Shown here: positions 24,764 to 34,174 of the stretch, one piece after another | Layout of the letters: each line of letters starts with the position of its first letter | How positions within the stretch are numbered: the first letter of the stretch is position 1 | DNA from: Micavibrio sp. | GTDB lineage: Bacteria; Pseudomonadota; Alphaproteobacteria; Micavibrionales; Micavibrionaceae | Assembly (NCBI GenBank): GCA_028290825.1 | Contig: JAQGJB010000015.1 | Coordinates: 31,599-95,598 of the forward strand | DNA length: 64,000 bases | Direction: 5' to 3' | The notes under the pieces: model-generated | What the model was told of the DNA's origin: nothing | The model's database searches: none | Seen by the model: only the letters and a program-made list of their open reading frames with translations | Made by a program: the position numbers and the translations under genes

Positions 24764-26143
24764 ATGGTGCGCAACGCGGCCGATCACGGCATAGAAGCGC
24801 CGGAGGAACGGATTATGGCCGGAAAGCCGGAAGCAGGGAAGATAAAGCTCAATTCATGGCATGAAGGCGGCCATATCATCATCGAAATCGCCGATGACGG
24901 CAAAGGACTGCCCCTGGACCGGATAAGACAGAAAATCGTCGAGAACCGCCTGGCGACGGAAGACGAACTGGATACGATGAGCACACAGGAGATTCAGCAA
25001 TTTATCTTCCATGCGGGGTTTTCGACGGCGGAGAAAATCACCTCCGTCTCGGGACGCGGTGTGGGCATGGATGTGGTCATGTCCAACATCCAGAAAATCA
25101 GCGGATCGATCGAGATGAAATCAATCGAGGGCAAGGGAACCACATTCACCATTAAAATTCCCCTGACGCTGGCGATTGTTTCCGCCCTGATCGTCGGCAT
25201 CGGGGAAGACCGCTTTGCCATACCGCAACTGGATGTGCGCGAACTGGTGATGATCAGCCAGCAAAGCGCCAGCAAGATCGAAACGGTTAACGGCACGCCG
25301 CTTTACCGCCTGCGCGACAGGCTGCTGCCGCTTATTGATCTGCGCAAGCTGTTAAAAATGGCGGAGCCGCCGGAACAGGAAAACGCGGTGCGTTACATTA
25401 CCGCCATCCGGGTCGGCGCGCACAGTTTCGGTCTGATCGTCGACAAGGTTTTCGATACCGAGGAAATCGTGGTCAAGCCGGTGACCAGCCTGGTGCGGCA
25501 CCTGCCCGTGTTTTCGGGCAATACAATTCTGGGCGACGGGCATGTGATTATGATCCTGGACCCGTCGGGCATCATGAACGCCGCCGGTATCGGCAACACG
25601 ACGCCGCAGACCCAAGGAGAGGAAGACGCAATGAACAAACTTTCCGCACGGGCGGAGCTTCCGTTGCTGCTATTCGAGGATGGGGACATAACGGGCGGGA
25701 AATCGGTCAAGGCCGTACCGTTGAACAATGTGTCGCGGCTCGAGGAGATCGATATGGCGAATGTCGAACGGGCGAACGGGCAGGCGGTCATTCAATATCG
25801 CGACAGCCTGATGCCGATTTACCGGTGCGACGGCCAGCCAGTAGCCGCCAAGGGGCGCAAACCGGTTATCGTCTTTTCAACACGCAACGGCCTGGCGGGG
25901 CTTATTGTCAACCGCATCTTCGATATTACCAACTATATCGGCGAGGTTAATATCGACGGATCGAAACAGGTTGCGGCCAGCGTAATCGTCCAGGGTCATG
26001 CGACGGATATCATCAACCTGGACTACGAAAAAACCAGCCACCCGCCCGCCGTCAATACAGATATCGATGTCGATATAGATCTTCCAATGTCGATACGGCT
26101 GAACGGCAGCAACGGCCATAACCATAGCGAGGTCCTGTCATGA
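24764..26143 (+). CDS. CheA C-terminal fragment (P4 and two CheW-like domains)
   Basis: 459 aa fragment beginning at the ATG of the HMVRNAADHG N-box, 15 nt after the premature stop. No ribosome site precedes this ATG, so independent expression would depend on re-initiation. It contains the rest of the ATP-binding domain, then a first CheW-like domain (about residues 145-275) and a second (about 290-440). A doubled CheW-like tail is unusual for CheA. Its stop overlaps the cheW start by 4 nt. Confidence 0.75.
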   Translation: MVRNAADHGIEAPEERIMAGKPEAGKIKLNSWHEGGHIIIEIADDGKGLPLDRIRQKIVENRLATEDELDTMSTQEIQQFIFHAGFSTAEKITSVSGRGVGMDVVMSNIQKISGSIEMKSIEGKGTTFTIKIPLTLAIVSALIVGIGEDRFAIPQLDVRELVMISQQSASKIETVNGTPLYRLRDRLLPLIDLRKLLKMAEPPEQENAVRYITAIRVGAHSFGLIVDKVFDTEEIVVKPVTSLVRHLPVFSGNTILGDGHVIMILDPSGIMNAAGIGNTTPQTQGEEDAMNKLSARAELPLLLFEDGDITGGKSVKAVPLNNVSRLEEIDMANVERANGQAVIQYRDSLMPIYRCDGQPVAAKGRKPVIVFSTRNGLAGLIVNRIFDITNYIGEVNIDGSKQVAASVIVQGHATDIINLDYEKTSHPPAVNTDIDVDIDLPMSIRLNGSNGHNHSEVLS

Positions 26144-26577
26144 GCAAGGGTGCGACGGATTTCCTGACCTTCGTTCTCGCCGGGCAGATGTTCGGGGTTT
26201 CGGTCCTGCAGGTCAATGATGTGCTGGCCCCGCAGAAGATTACGCGCACGCCCCTGTCGCCGTCATCCGTCGCGGGCATTATGAACCTGCGCGGGCGGAT
26301 CGTGACGGCGATTGACGTCCGCGATTGCCTCGGCCAGGAACCACGGGGAAGCAACAACCCTGGCATGAGCGTGGTGATCGAGCGAAACAACGAATTATTC
26401 AGCCTGATCATCGACACGGTCGGCGACGTCCTGAGCCTGGCGCATGACAGTCTTGAAGATGTTCCGCCGACACTGGACAACGCATGGAAATCCATTGCGT
26501 CGCATATCCACAAACTGGAAGACCGGTTGCTGGTCATTCTGGATACCGAAAAACTCATGGAGGCGACGAAGCCATGA
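26140..26577 (+). CDS. cheW: chemotaxis coupling protein CheW
   Basis: 145 aa adaptor joining receptors to CheA. The two beta-barrel CheW fold is marked by FGVSVLQVNDVL and the MNLRGRIVTAIDVRDCLG segment with its conserved NLRG. It overlaps cheA and the following cheY by ATGA, so these genes are translationally coupled. Confidence 0.94.
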   Translation: MSKGATDFLTFVLAGQMFGVSVLQVNDVLAPQKITRTPLSPSSVAGIMNLRGRIVTAIDVRDCLGQEPRGSNNPGMSVVIERNNELFSLIIDTVGDVLSLAHDSLEDVPPTLDNAWKSIASHIHKLEDRLLVILDTEKLMEATKP

Positions 26578-26954
26578 AAGACTGCCTGATTGTAGATGAC
26601 AGCAAGACCGTGCGGCGGATCGTTTCGCATATCATGCAGGGTTTCGCATTTCAATGCCGGGAGGCCGAAAACGGCGAGATGGCGCAGGTGGAATGCCGGA
26701 AGGATATGCCCGACCTGATAATGCTCGACTGGAACATGCCGGTGATGAACGGGATCGATTTTATACAGAATTTGAGAGCCATGGAGAACGGCACAACGCC
26801 GAGAGTCATTTTCTGCACGACGGAAAGCGACAACAATTTTATCGAACGCGCCCTTATGGCCGGTTGCGACGAATACATCATGAAGCCTTTTAACCGTGAA
26901 ATCGTCGGACTGAAACTGGTTCAGCTGGGCATTATTGAAGAGATGACATCATGA
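26574..26954 (+). CDS. second CheY-like response regulator
   Basis: 126 aa receiver domain with VDDSKTVRRI, phospho-acceptor Asp in MLDWNMP, switch Thr in CTTES and Lys in YIMKPF. The ORF track starts upstream at 26484 inside cheW; the ATGA overlap at 26574 is the natural start. It may be the motor-binding CheY or a phosphate sink, given the other CheY plus CheZ in the operon. Confidence 0.93.
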   Translation: MKDCLIVDDSKTVRRIVSHIMQGFAFQCREAENGEMAQVECRKDMPDLIMLDWNMPVMNGIDFIQNLRAMENGTTPRVIFCTTESDNNFIERALMAGCDEYIMKPFNREIVGLKLVQLGIIEEMTS

Positions 26955-28003
26955 GCGAAAGAAAAAAAATCAGCATCCTTATCGTCGATGATTCCGCCGT
27001 TATCCGCGCCATCATCAGCAAGACACTGGAACAGCATGCCGACATCCATGTGATCGGCACGGCGAATAACGGACAGGAGGCAATTGAAGTCGTCGCCAGG
27101 GCGCGCCCGGATGTCGTGATCCTGGACATTGAAATGCCGGTGATGGATGGGATGACGGCTCTGCCCCTGATCCTCAAGGAAAAACCGGATGCACTGGTCC
27201 TGATGTGTTCGACATTGTCCTCACGCGGGGCGGATATTTCCATTCGGGCCATGGCCCTGGGGGCGGCGGATTGTTTATTGAAGCCGGGCGGTGAATCCAT
27301 CACCACGGCGATTGATTTTCAACGTAATCTGCTGCGGACCATTCTGACGCTGTGGCAAAATCTTCATGCCCCCCAAACGGCGCAGATGCCCGTGCCGCAA
27401 CGGCCTGCCACCCCCGCCGCGCCGCCGCGCGTTCTGGCCATCGGCAGTTCCACCGGCGGGCCGAAGGCATTGACCGATTTGCTGAAGGACCTCCGCAATC
27501 TGCCTGTGCCGATTGTGATTACGCAACATATGCCAAAATCGTTTACCGCCCTTCTCGCCCAGAATTTGCAGCAGAGTTGCGGCCTGACCTGCATGGAGGG
27601 GGGTGACGGGATGATTTTGAAAGCGGGATGCGTTTATATTGCTCCCGGCGGCTTACACATGACGTTCAGGCAAAACGTGCATGATACTGTCATCAAACTG
27701 GATAATGGCACGCCGGAGAATTTCTGCAAACCGTCGGTGAACCCTATGCTGCGCAGCCTGAACAACATTTATGGCGGCAGGGTTCAGGTGGCGATCCTGA
27801 CCGGCATGGGATCAGACGGGCTGGAGGGTTGCCGCCAGATTGTCGAAAGCGGCGGACAGGTCATCGCGCAGGACAAGGCCTCATCGGTTGTCTGGGGAAT
27901 GCCGCATGCGGTGGCCATGGCCGGATTGTGCGCGGCGGTTCTGCCCCTGACGCAGATGGCGCCGTGGCTGCGGCAATCCATTACCGGGCGGAAGGTCGCA
28001 TAA
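26951..28003 (+). CDS. cheB: receptor methylesterase/deamidase CheB
   Basis: 350 aa two-domain enzyme that removes receptor methyl groups during adaptation. The N-terminal receiver has Asp59 in ILDIEMPVMDG. A Pro-rich linker (about residues 135-155) leads to the esterase domain with Ser in IGSSTGGPKAL, His in TQHMP and Asp in TGMGSDGLEG, the expected catalytic triad. It overlaps the preceding cheY by 4 nt. Confidence 0.96.
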   Translation: MSERKKISILIVDDSAVIRAIISKTLEQHADIHVIGTANNGQEAIEVVARARPDVVILDIEMPVMDGMTALPLILKEKPDALVLMCSTLSSRGADISIRAMALGAADCLLKPGGESITTAIDFQRNLLRTILTLWQNLHAPQTAQMPVPQRPATPAAPPRVLAIGSSTGGPKALTDLLKDLRNLPVPIVITQHMPKSFTALLAQNLQQSCGLTCMEGGDGMILKAGCVYIAPGGLHMTFRQNVHDTVIKLDNGTPENFCKPSVNPMLRSLNNIYGGRVQVAILTGMGSDGLEGCRQIVESGGQVIAQDKASSVVWGMPHAVAMAGLCAAVLPLTQMAPWLRQSITGRKVA

Positions 28004-28006
28004 ATT

Positions 28007-28885
28007 ATGAAGGATACCGATTTCGCAGTCTTTGCCAAGCTTCTGAAAGACAAATCCGGCTTTGCCCTGACACCGGCAAAAACCTATCTTCTGGAATCGC
28101 GTGTGTTGCCGGTGGCGTCACGCCATGGATGCGCAGATTTAACGGCGTTGGCCGATCTGTTGCGCAAATCGGTAAACAATGCGCTGATCTACGAGATCGT
28201 CGAGGCGATGACGACGAATGAAACGCTGTTTTTCCGCGATGACAAACCCTTCCGGCATTTCCGTTCCGCGTTGCTGCCCCTGATGATGAAGAACCGGGAG
28301 CACAAGAAATCGCTGCGTATCTGGTCGGCAGCATGTTCCACCGGGCAGGAACCCTATTCCATCGCCATTACCATGTCCGATCTGATCCAGGAGCATCCCG
28401 GGTGGAATGTTGAAATCATCGGCACCGATATTTCGGGGTCGGTCATTGAAAAGGCGAAACAGGGTATTTATACGCAGTTCGAAATTCAGCGCGGCCTGCC
28501 CGTGCCGATGATGGTGAAATATTTCACCCGCCGCGATGCGGAATGGCAGATCCACGAAAAATTCCGCCGCATGGTGCGCTTCGAACCCTTCAACCTCATG
28601 CAGGGGATGGAGAAGTTCGGCACGTTCGACATTATTTTCTGCCGCAATGTCCTGATTTATTTTGACGAGGACACCAAACGTTCGGTGCTGCAGAATTTAT
28701 CAAGGCGGCTCAGCCCCGACGGTTATCTTCTGCTTGGCAGTACGGAATCGGCGATCTGCGCCAATGATTGCCTGACCATGTCGGAATCCTGCGCCGGGCT
28801 GTACACGATTCTACAGAGGGATAAAACCCTCCTCAGCGGCGTTCCGGGACAAATACCGCAACCGGTTCCGGTCAGGGCTTCATAA
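28007..28885 (+). CDS. cheR: receptor glutamate methyltransferase CheR
   Basis: 292 aa SAM-dependent enzyme that methylates receptor glutamates. The N-terminal helical domain contains ESRVLPVA, and the methyltransferase core has WSAACSTGQEPYS (SAM motif) followed by FDIIFCRNVLIYFD. It ends the chemotaxis operon, 3 nt after cheB. No flagellar genes are visible in the window. Confidence 0.96.
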   Translation: MKDTDFAVFAKLLKDKSGFALTPAKTYLLESRVLPVASRHGCADLTALADLLRKSVNNALIYEIVEAMTTNETLFFRDDKPFRHFRSALLPLMMKNREHKKSLRIWSAACSTGQEPYSIAITMSDLIQEHPGWNVEIIGTDISGSVIEKAKQGIYTQFEIQRGLPVPMMVKYFTRRDAEWQIHEKFRRMVRFEPFNLMQGMEKFGTFDIIFCRNVLIYFDEDTKRSVLQNLSRRLSPDGYLLLGSTESAICANDCLTMSESCAGLYTILQRDKTLLSGVPGQIPQPVPVRAS

Positions 28886-28928
28886 AATGGAGGCGTTTTT
28901 AATAAATTAGCCCTTTCATTTAAGCGTG

Positions 28929-28969
28929 CTGGTTCTATGTTAGCCGCGACACTTCCCCCATAGAGCCAG
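28929..28969. other. inverted repeat between cheR and the Atm1-type exporter
   Basis: CTGGTTCTATG and CATAGAGCCAG form an 11-bp stem with one G-U/mismatch position and a 19-nt loop, ending 12 bp before the exporter ATG. There is no T tract, so it may be a leader structure instead of a terminator. Confidence 0.4.
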
Positions 28970-28981
28970 AACCTCAGAATC

Positions 28982-30826
28982 ATGAAGCCAGCAGAAACCA
29001 CCCCCCCGTCCAAGCGGTCCGCCAAACAGGCGTTCCGTACGATCCGCACGTTACTCCCCTATCTATGGCCGAAGAACCAGACGGAATTGCGCGTGCGCGT
29101 AGTGGCGGCGGTCATATTCCTGATCGCGTCGAAAATCTGCAACGTTTATATCCCTATTCTTTACAAGCATGCGGTTGACAGCCTGGGCGGCGGGGCGACG
29201 GGGCAGATCACCAGTGCGGCAACGGCGGCGGCTGGCGTGCCGGTGGCGATTATCCTGGCTTATGGCCTCGCGCGGATCATGGCGCTGGGGTTCGGGGAAT
29301 TGCGCGATGCGATTTTTGCGAAGGTATCGGCACGCGCCATCCGCCAGGTTGCTCTGGCGACGTTCGAGCATCTTCATAAACTCTCCCTGCGCTTTCACCT
29401 CGACCGCCGCACCGGCGGGATGATCCGGTCGATCGAACGCGGGACGGCGGGGATTGAATTCCTGCTCAGCTTCATGCTGTTCAACATTCTCCCGACATTG
29501 ATCGAGATTCTGATGGTCTGCGGCATATTGTGGTATCTGTTTAACGGCTGGTTTGCGCTGGTTACGTTCATCACGATTGCCGGGTATATTGCCTTTACCC
29601 TGATTATCACCGAATGGCGGACCAAATATCGCCGCGAGATGAACACAAGCAACAGCGAAGCCAATTCCAAATCCATCGACAGCCTTTTGAACTACGAAAC
29701 CGTCAAGTATTTCGGCAATGAAAGCCATGAAGCAAAGCGTTATGAAGTTGCGCTGGCCACCTATGAGAAAGCTTCGATCGACAGCAAAGTGACATTGTCG
29801 CTGCTCAATCTCGGACAGGCTGCGATTATCGCGGTCGGCCTGGCCGTCATCATGGTCATGGCAGGACAGGGCGTGGTGGACCGCACCATGACGGTGGGCG
29901 ATTTCGTTCTGGTCAATACTTACCTGATCCAGCTTTATATCCCGCTGAACTTTCTGGGGTTTGTTTACAGGGAAATGCGGCAATCGCTGATCGATATGGA
30001 GGATATGTTCCACCTGCTGAAGATCGATACGGAGATTGAGGATGCGCCGGGGGCGCAGGCCTTACGTCTGACCAGCGGCGAGGTTCGTTTCAATCATGTA
30101 TCGTTCGGGTATGATAAACGCCGGGAAATCCTGAAAGATGTGTCGTTTACGGTTCCTGCCGGGAAGACCGTGGCGATTGTCGGGTCCAGCGGTGCGGGGA
30201 AATCGACGATTTCGCGGCTGCTGTTCCGGTTCTATGATGTCGGTTCCGGCACTATCACCATCGACGGGCAGGATATCCGGCAGGTGACACAGAAAAGCCT
30301 GCGCGCCGCGATCGGCATCGTGCCGCAGGATACGGTTTTGTTCAATGACACCATTCTTTACAACATCGCCTATGGCCGCCCCGATGCAACGCATGAGGAG
30401 ATTGAAAAGGCCGCCTATATGGCGCGGATTCACGACCAAGTTGCCTCCCTGCCCGATGCGTACAAGACAACGGTGGGTGAACGCGGACTGAAACTCTCCG
30501 GCGGGGAAAAGCAGCGTGTGGCGATTGCCCGCACCATCCTGAAGCGTCCCGGGATTTTATTGTTCGACGAGGCGACATCAGCCCTGGACAGCAAGACAGA
30601 GCAGGAAATTCAGGCGAGTTTACGGGAGGTGTCGAAGGGACACACGACACTGGTCATTGCTCACCGCCTGTCGACGGTTGTCGACGCGGACGAGATTCTC
30701 GTCCTCGATCAGGGAGAAATTGTAGAGCGCGGTTCCCATGCCGATCTGTTGCGCATGAACGGAAAATACGCAGCAATGTGGGCGCGCCAGCAACAGGCAG
30801 GCCCTGACGGTCAGAAGGCTGATTAG
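28982..30826 (+). CDS. Atm1/HMT1-type ABC exporter
   Basis: 614 aa half-transporter with an N-terminal six-helix exporter domain (about residues 30-320) and a C-terminal ATPase with Walker A GSSGAGKST, signature LSGGEKQRVAIAR and Walker B ILLFDEATSALD. The N-terminal segment LWPKNQTELRVRVV and the NYETVKYFGNE motif are characteristic of the mitochondrial Atm1/bacterial AtmA group, which exports glutathione-linked sulfur or metal conjugates across the inner membrane. Its end overlaps nadD by 4 nt, tail to tail. Confidence 0.93.
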   Translation: MKPAETTPPSKRSAKQAFRTIRTLLPYLWPKNQTELRVRVVAAVIFLIASKICNVYIPILYKHAVDSLGGGATGQITSAATAAAGVPVAIILAYGLARIMALGFGELRDAIFAKVSARAIRQVALATFEHLHKLSLRFHLDRRTGGMIRSIERGTAGIEFLLSFMLFNILPTLIEILMVCGILWYLFNGWFALVTFITIAGYIAFTLIITEWRTKYRREMNTSNSEANSKSIDSLLNYETVKYFGNESHEAKRYEVALATYEKASIDSKVTLSLLNLGQAAIIAVGLAVIMVMAGQGVVDRTMTVGDFVLVNTYLIQLYIPLNFLGFVYREMRQSLIDMEDMFHLLKIDTEIEDAPGAQALRLTSGEVRFNHVSFGYDKRREILKDVSFTVPAGKTVAIVGSSGAGKSTISRLLFRFYDVGSGTITIDGQDIRQVTQKSLRAAIGIVPQDTVLFNDTILYNIAYGRPDATHEEIEKAAYMARIHDQVASLPDAYKTTVGERGLKLSGGEKQRVAIARTILKRPGILLFDEATSALDSKTEQEIQASLREVSKGHTTLVIAHRLSTVVDADEILVLDQGEIVERGSHADLLRMNGKYAAMWARQQQAGPDGQKAD

Positions 30827-31506
30827 GGTCGCGGCGTCAACGGTCCCGGACGCTGACCGGGGGATTGGTCGATATTATAAAGACCGTGCAGCAGGATATA
30901 ATCGACGATTTCCTGAATTGCGCCGGGGAACTGCCTTTCGCCTCCGCGCATCCGGGTCAGCAGATTGCTGGATGACATGTCGACGGGCGGATTATTGAGG
31001 AAGCACCACCCCTTGCCCACGCTCACCAGGTTCTTTGCGTCCGTCACTTCCAGATGCGGATAGGTCTTTGCGGTGATGCCGTTCCTGGCTTTATCAGTAT
31101 AGCCGGGACGGTCGAGAATGGCGATCGGGCAGGTATTGATGATCTGGTCATAATTTTCCCAAAGGTGGAAATTTTCAAGATTGTCGGCGCCCATCGTCCA
31201 GATGAATTTGTCATCGGGATATTGCGCCCTGATCCCCGCCAGAACATCGCAGGTGCGGTGCGTGCCAAGGAGATCTTCAATACCGGACATGATGAAGGGT
31301 TTGCCGGGATAATGTTTCGCCATGATGTCCGCCATCGCCATCCGGTGATGCAGAGGCGCGTAGTCGGCGACGTCTTTCAGCCTGTTCAGGGAGAACATAA
31401 ACCATACTTCGTCAACGCCGAGAGCCTGATGCACATTGGCGGCGGTTTCAAAATGACCCTGATGCACAGGGTTGAAGGAGCCGCCAAAAAGGGCGATGGT
31501 TTTCAT
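30823..31506 (-). CDS. nadD: nicotinate-nucleotide adenylyltransferase
   Basis: 227 aa enzyme that adenylates nicotinate mononucleotide to deamido-NAD. The nucleotidyltransferase signature GGSFNPVHQGHFE is at the N-terminus, ADNLENFHLW is the usual MGADN..FH region, and SSSNLLTRMR is the C-terminal ISSTxIR-like motif. A Pro-rich tail of about 15 residues is extra. It is divergent from the nadK-pncB-pncA-nadE operon and supplies the one step that operon lacks. Confidence 0.95.
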   Translation of the reverse strand: MKTIALFGGSFNPVHQGHFETAANVHQALGVDEVWFMFSLNRLKDVADYAPLHHRMAMADIMAKHYPGKPFIMSGIEDLLGTHRTCDVLAGIRAQYPDDKFIWTMGADNLENFHLWENYDQIINTCPIAILDRPGYTDKARNGITAKTYPHLEVTDAKNLVSVGKGWCFLNNPPVDMSSSNLLTRMRGGERQFPGAIQEIVDYILLHGLYNIDQSPGQRPGPLTPRP

Positions 31507-31576
31507 GATTCACAGGTCCGCATTCTAATTTTTTATGATTATGGATATTGAGGAAGGAAGAGTCCGGCGTTTTTCA

Positions 31577-31605
31577 TTGCATTGAATTATGGAATTTTCT
31601 ATACC
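31577..31605 (+). promoter_or_regulatory. putative promoter of the NAD operon
   Basis: TTGCAT and TATACC are separated by 17 bp, placing transcription start near 31612 and the nadK ATG (31626) just downstream. This favours the 31626 start over the ORF-track start at 31548. Boxes match the sigma70 consensus only partly. Confidence 0.35.
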
Positions 31606-31625
31606 TGACAGATCAGCAGGAATTT

Positions 31626-32483
31626 ATGACACAGCAAACCGTCCACTTTATATACGACCCTTGCAAGCAGCCCGATGCGGATTTTGCGGCAGACCTGATT
31701 GCGGTTCTGGGTCAGGCTCCCGCGCACAGCGCGCAGAATATTGTCACCATCGGGGGTGATGGGACCCTCCTCCACGCGCTGCATCATGCGCAGGGAAAAA
31801 GGGTGCTGGGCCTCGTCCCACCGGGCAGCAACAGCCGCGGGTTCTGGACCAACCGGAACATCGATAACCCGGCAGCGTTGTGTACGGTTCTGACCGCCGC
31901 AAGATCCTACCCCATTAAACCGTTGCAGGTTGATATTACCTTTGCCGACGGCACCACCACGATGCGCCAAGCGTATAATGACGTTTCCATCCGCCCCGTG
32001 GCGCAGGCGGCATCTGCAGGATTAAAGGCCAGCTACAATCTTCCGGCGGAGGATATCAGCATTCAGTCTGCCCTGCTGAACCTGCGGGTGGAATTTGCCA
32101 AAGCGGTGCTCGGCCCGCACAGGATCATGGGCGGCGGGCTGGTGTTCGCAACGCCGCTGGGGTCGACGGCGATGAATAAAAGCTATGGCGGACCATCCGC
32201 GGATATCCGCAATGAGGTGATCGTGATGACAGGCATCGGCATCAGCGAACCGCCGGGTGGGTTTAATTCCGTTGTAAACCGCGATGACACACGGTTTACC
32301 ATTGAGGTCCTGTCGCGGGAAAAGCGTCCGGTGATTATCAGTTTCGATAGTTTCGGCCTTATCGCCAACGCGGCGGGCAGCCCGGTTAGCTCAATTAAAA
32401 TTCATGCGGCGCAATCGGGCGCCGTCAATCTTGTTTTAACCGACGATCCGGGTACGCGTGCCTATTCGTCGATGGCCCCATAA
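31626..32483 (+). CDS. nadK: NAD kinase (divergent)
   Basis: 285 aa ATP-NAD kinase forming NADP. The GGDGTLLHAL motif is intact, the NDVSI segment matches the usual NEVxI, and the glycine-rich region reads TPLGSTAMNKSYGGP where most family members have TPTGSTAYxLSAGGP. It is therefore a recognisable but divergent member. AGGA lies five bases before the ATG at 31626. First gene of the operon, 20 nt before pncB. Confidence 0.88.
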   Translation: MTQQTVHFIYDPCKQPDADFAADLIAVLGQAPAHSAQNIVTIGGDGTLLHALHHAQGKRVLGLVPPGSNSRGFWTNRNIDNPAALCTVLTAARSYPIKPLQVDITFADGTTTMRQAYNDVSIRPVAQAASAGLKASYNLPAEDISIQSALLNLRVEFAKAVLGPHRIMGGGLVFATPLGSTAMNKSYGGPSADIRNEVIVMTGIGISEPPGGFNSVVNRDDTRFTIEVLSREKRPVIISFDSFGLIANAAGSPVSSIKIHAAQSGAVNLVLTDDPGTRAYSSMAP

Positions 32484-32503
32484 TTTAAAGGAAGGATTTT
32501 TAT

Positions 32504-34150
32504 ATGCCCTATGTCGGACGCGATCAGGATTACGAAGAGCCATTGGCTGCACCATCGGCAATGTGGGCCGATCTCTATGCCCTGACAATGGCGCAGGCGC
32601 TGTTTCTTGAGGGCCGTCATGACCAGCAGGCGACATTCCATGCCTTTGTCCGCAAGACGCCGCATAACGCCGCGTATATGGTTACGGCAGGGCAGAACAT
32701 TGTTGCAGAATGGCTGGATAAAAACTGGCGGTTTACGGACCGCGATATTCGTACGCTGGCCAAAAAAACGACGAAGGACCCGGTCAGCGGAAACCAGGTG
32801 CCGATTTTCAAGCCTGAATTCCTGGAGATGCTGAAGAATGCGAAGCATGTACTCAGCTTGGTGATGATGCCCGAGGGTGAGATCGCCTTCGCGTCCGAGC
32901 CGGTTTATAAAGTAAGCGGCCCGGTCTGGCAGGCTTTGCTGGTGGAAAGCGCCATTCTCAACACCATGAATTCCCAGTCCAACTTTGCGACCTATGCCTC
33001 AATCCTGAAGACGGCCGCGAACGGAAAGCCGGTAGCGGAATTCGGTCTGCGCCGCGCGCAGGCCGTCGGTGGATTATCCTCCACGCGCGGTTCCTATGTC
33101 GGCGGTATCGATGCCTCCTCCAATTGCTGGGCGGAAACCAATTACGGCATTCCAACCATCGGCACCATGGCGCATGCCTATGTCATGATGCATGATACGG
33201 AGCTTGACGCGTATATCAACTGGGCGAAGCACAGCCCGCATCTGGGGGTCTTCCTTCCGGATACGTATGAGCCGATTGAAGGCATGAAAAAAGTCATCCA
33301 GGCCTGCACCATGGTTGGCACGACGCTGCAGGGGTTCCGGCAGGATTCGGGTGACCTTGGATACCTGGCACAGATGGGCAAGGATTTTGCCAGCCAGTCC
33401 GGAACGCAGCTTCTAAAAAATGCGGTTTCCAACGATCTGGACGCACAGACGATTGTCGACCTTGAACGCCAGACGCAGGCGATTGACATGTACGCGGTGG
33501 GAACGAAACTTGCGACGGTGGCAGACCAGCCAGCCCTTGGCGGTGTTTATAAAATCGCGAATATTTATGACGCTGCGCTGAGCCATCAGGAAATCATTGC
33601 GATGAAAGCCGCCGTGCGCGCCGGGCTGACCGAGCCGAAGGATATCCGAGATAAAGTCCGCGACATCATGAAATTGTCCAGCCAATCTGTGAAGATGACA
33701 TTTCCGGGCGAGCTGGACCTGATCCGCTATCTTACAGAGAAGAACGGAAAGCTGATGTTCAATGGCGGCACGATCTGCCAGGAATGGACCAAAGATCCGC
33801 TGTTGCTGTCGGATCCGAAAGATATGTTTTCCGGCCGCCTGACGCAGGACATCATGTCGGTGAAGCGCGATAACCACATCCTGTCGAAAACGTTCAATGC
33901 GGGTACCCGTGCCTATCGTCCTATCCAGCCTTTCTTTGAAGCCGGGAAACTGGTCGGCGATATTGAGACGGTGCATATCGCCCGCGCCCGCGCCCTGCAG
34001 CGGCTGACCATGCTGGATGCGGCGCATAAACGGCTTCTGAACCCGCATGAGCATGTTGTCGGGGTGGAGGAAAGCCTCCTCTACCGTCAGGAGGCCATGG
34101 GCAGGCGCCTGCGCAATACCGGCAACACCGTTGCCGCAAATCTGGTTTAA
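32504..34150 (+). CDS. pncB: nicotinate phosphoribosyltransferase
   Basis: 548 aa enzyme forming nicotinate mononucleotide from nicotinate and PRPP. Motifs: MWADLYALTMAQAL at the N-terminus, MNSQSNFATYA, the active-site segment FGLRRAQ, GGIDASSN and TMAHAY. It is longer than the ~400 aa E. coli enzyme and near the length of the eukaryotic type. A strong GGAAGG ribosome site precedes it. Second gene of the NAD operon. Confidence 0.93.
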   Translation: MPYVGRDQDYEEPLAAPSAMWADLYALTMAQALFLEGRHDQQATFHAFVRKTPHNAAYMVTAGQNIVAEWLDKNWRFTDRDIRTLAKKTTKDPVSGNQVPIFKPEFLEMLKNAKHVLSLVMMPEGEIAFASEPVYKVSGPVWQALLVESAILNTMNSQSNFATYASILKTAANGKPVAEFGLRRAQAVGGLSSTRGSYVGGIDASSNCWAETNYGIPTIGTMAHAYVMMHDTELDAYINWAKHSPHLGVFLPDTYEPIEGMKKVIQACTMVGTTLQGFRQDSGDLGYLAQMGKDFASQSGTQLLKNAVSNDLDAQTIVDLERQTQAIDMYAVGTKLATVADQPALGGVYKIANIYDAALSHQEIIAMKAAVRAGLTEPKDIRDKVRDIMKLSSQSVKMTFPGELDLIRYLTEKNGKLMFNGGTICQEWTKDPLLLSDPKDMFSGRLTQDIMSVKRDNHILSKTFNAGTRAYRPIQPFFEAGKLVGDIETVHIARARALQRLTMLDAAHKRLLNPHEHVVGVEESLLYRQEAMGRRLRNTGNTVAANLV

Positions 34151-34174
34151 TTTTTTGAAAAAGGAGAAAATGAA

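Larger units (their letters stand above)
23966..26143 (+). pseudogene. cheA: chemotaxis histidine kinase CheA, interrupted by an in-frame TAA
   Basis: The full reading frame is 725 codons plus one internal ochre codon at 24746-24748. The two ORFs on either side are in the same frame. Around the break the sequence reads ...VLEMI-stop-DPLTHMVRNAADHGIE; the family has a Lys (AAA) at this position, so one A-to-T change explains it. Domains in order: P1 Hpt with His44 (MHTIKG), P3 dimerisation, P4 kinase (N box, DDGKGL, GRGVGMDVV), then two CheW-like domains in tandem. As read, the kinase domain is cut at its start and the gene should be inactive unless the stop is suppressed, the halves re-associate, or it is a sequencing error. 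Confidence 0.85.

Noticed and set aside
29063-30013. 316 aa minus-strand ORF opposite the Atm1-type exporter
   Set aside because: Antisense shadow of a strongly conserved ABC transporter; composition is rich in Arg, Asn and His as expected for a shadow frame.
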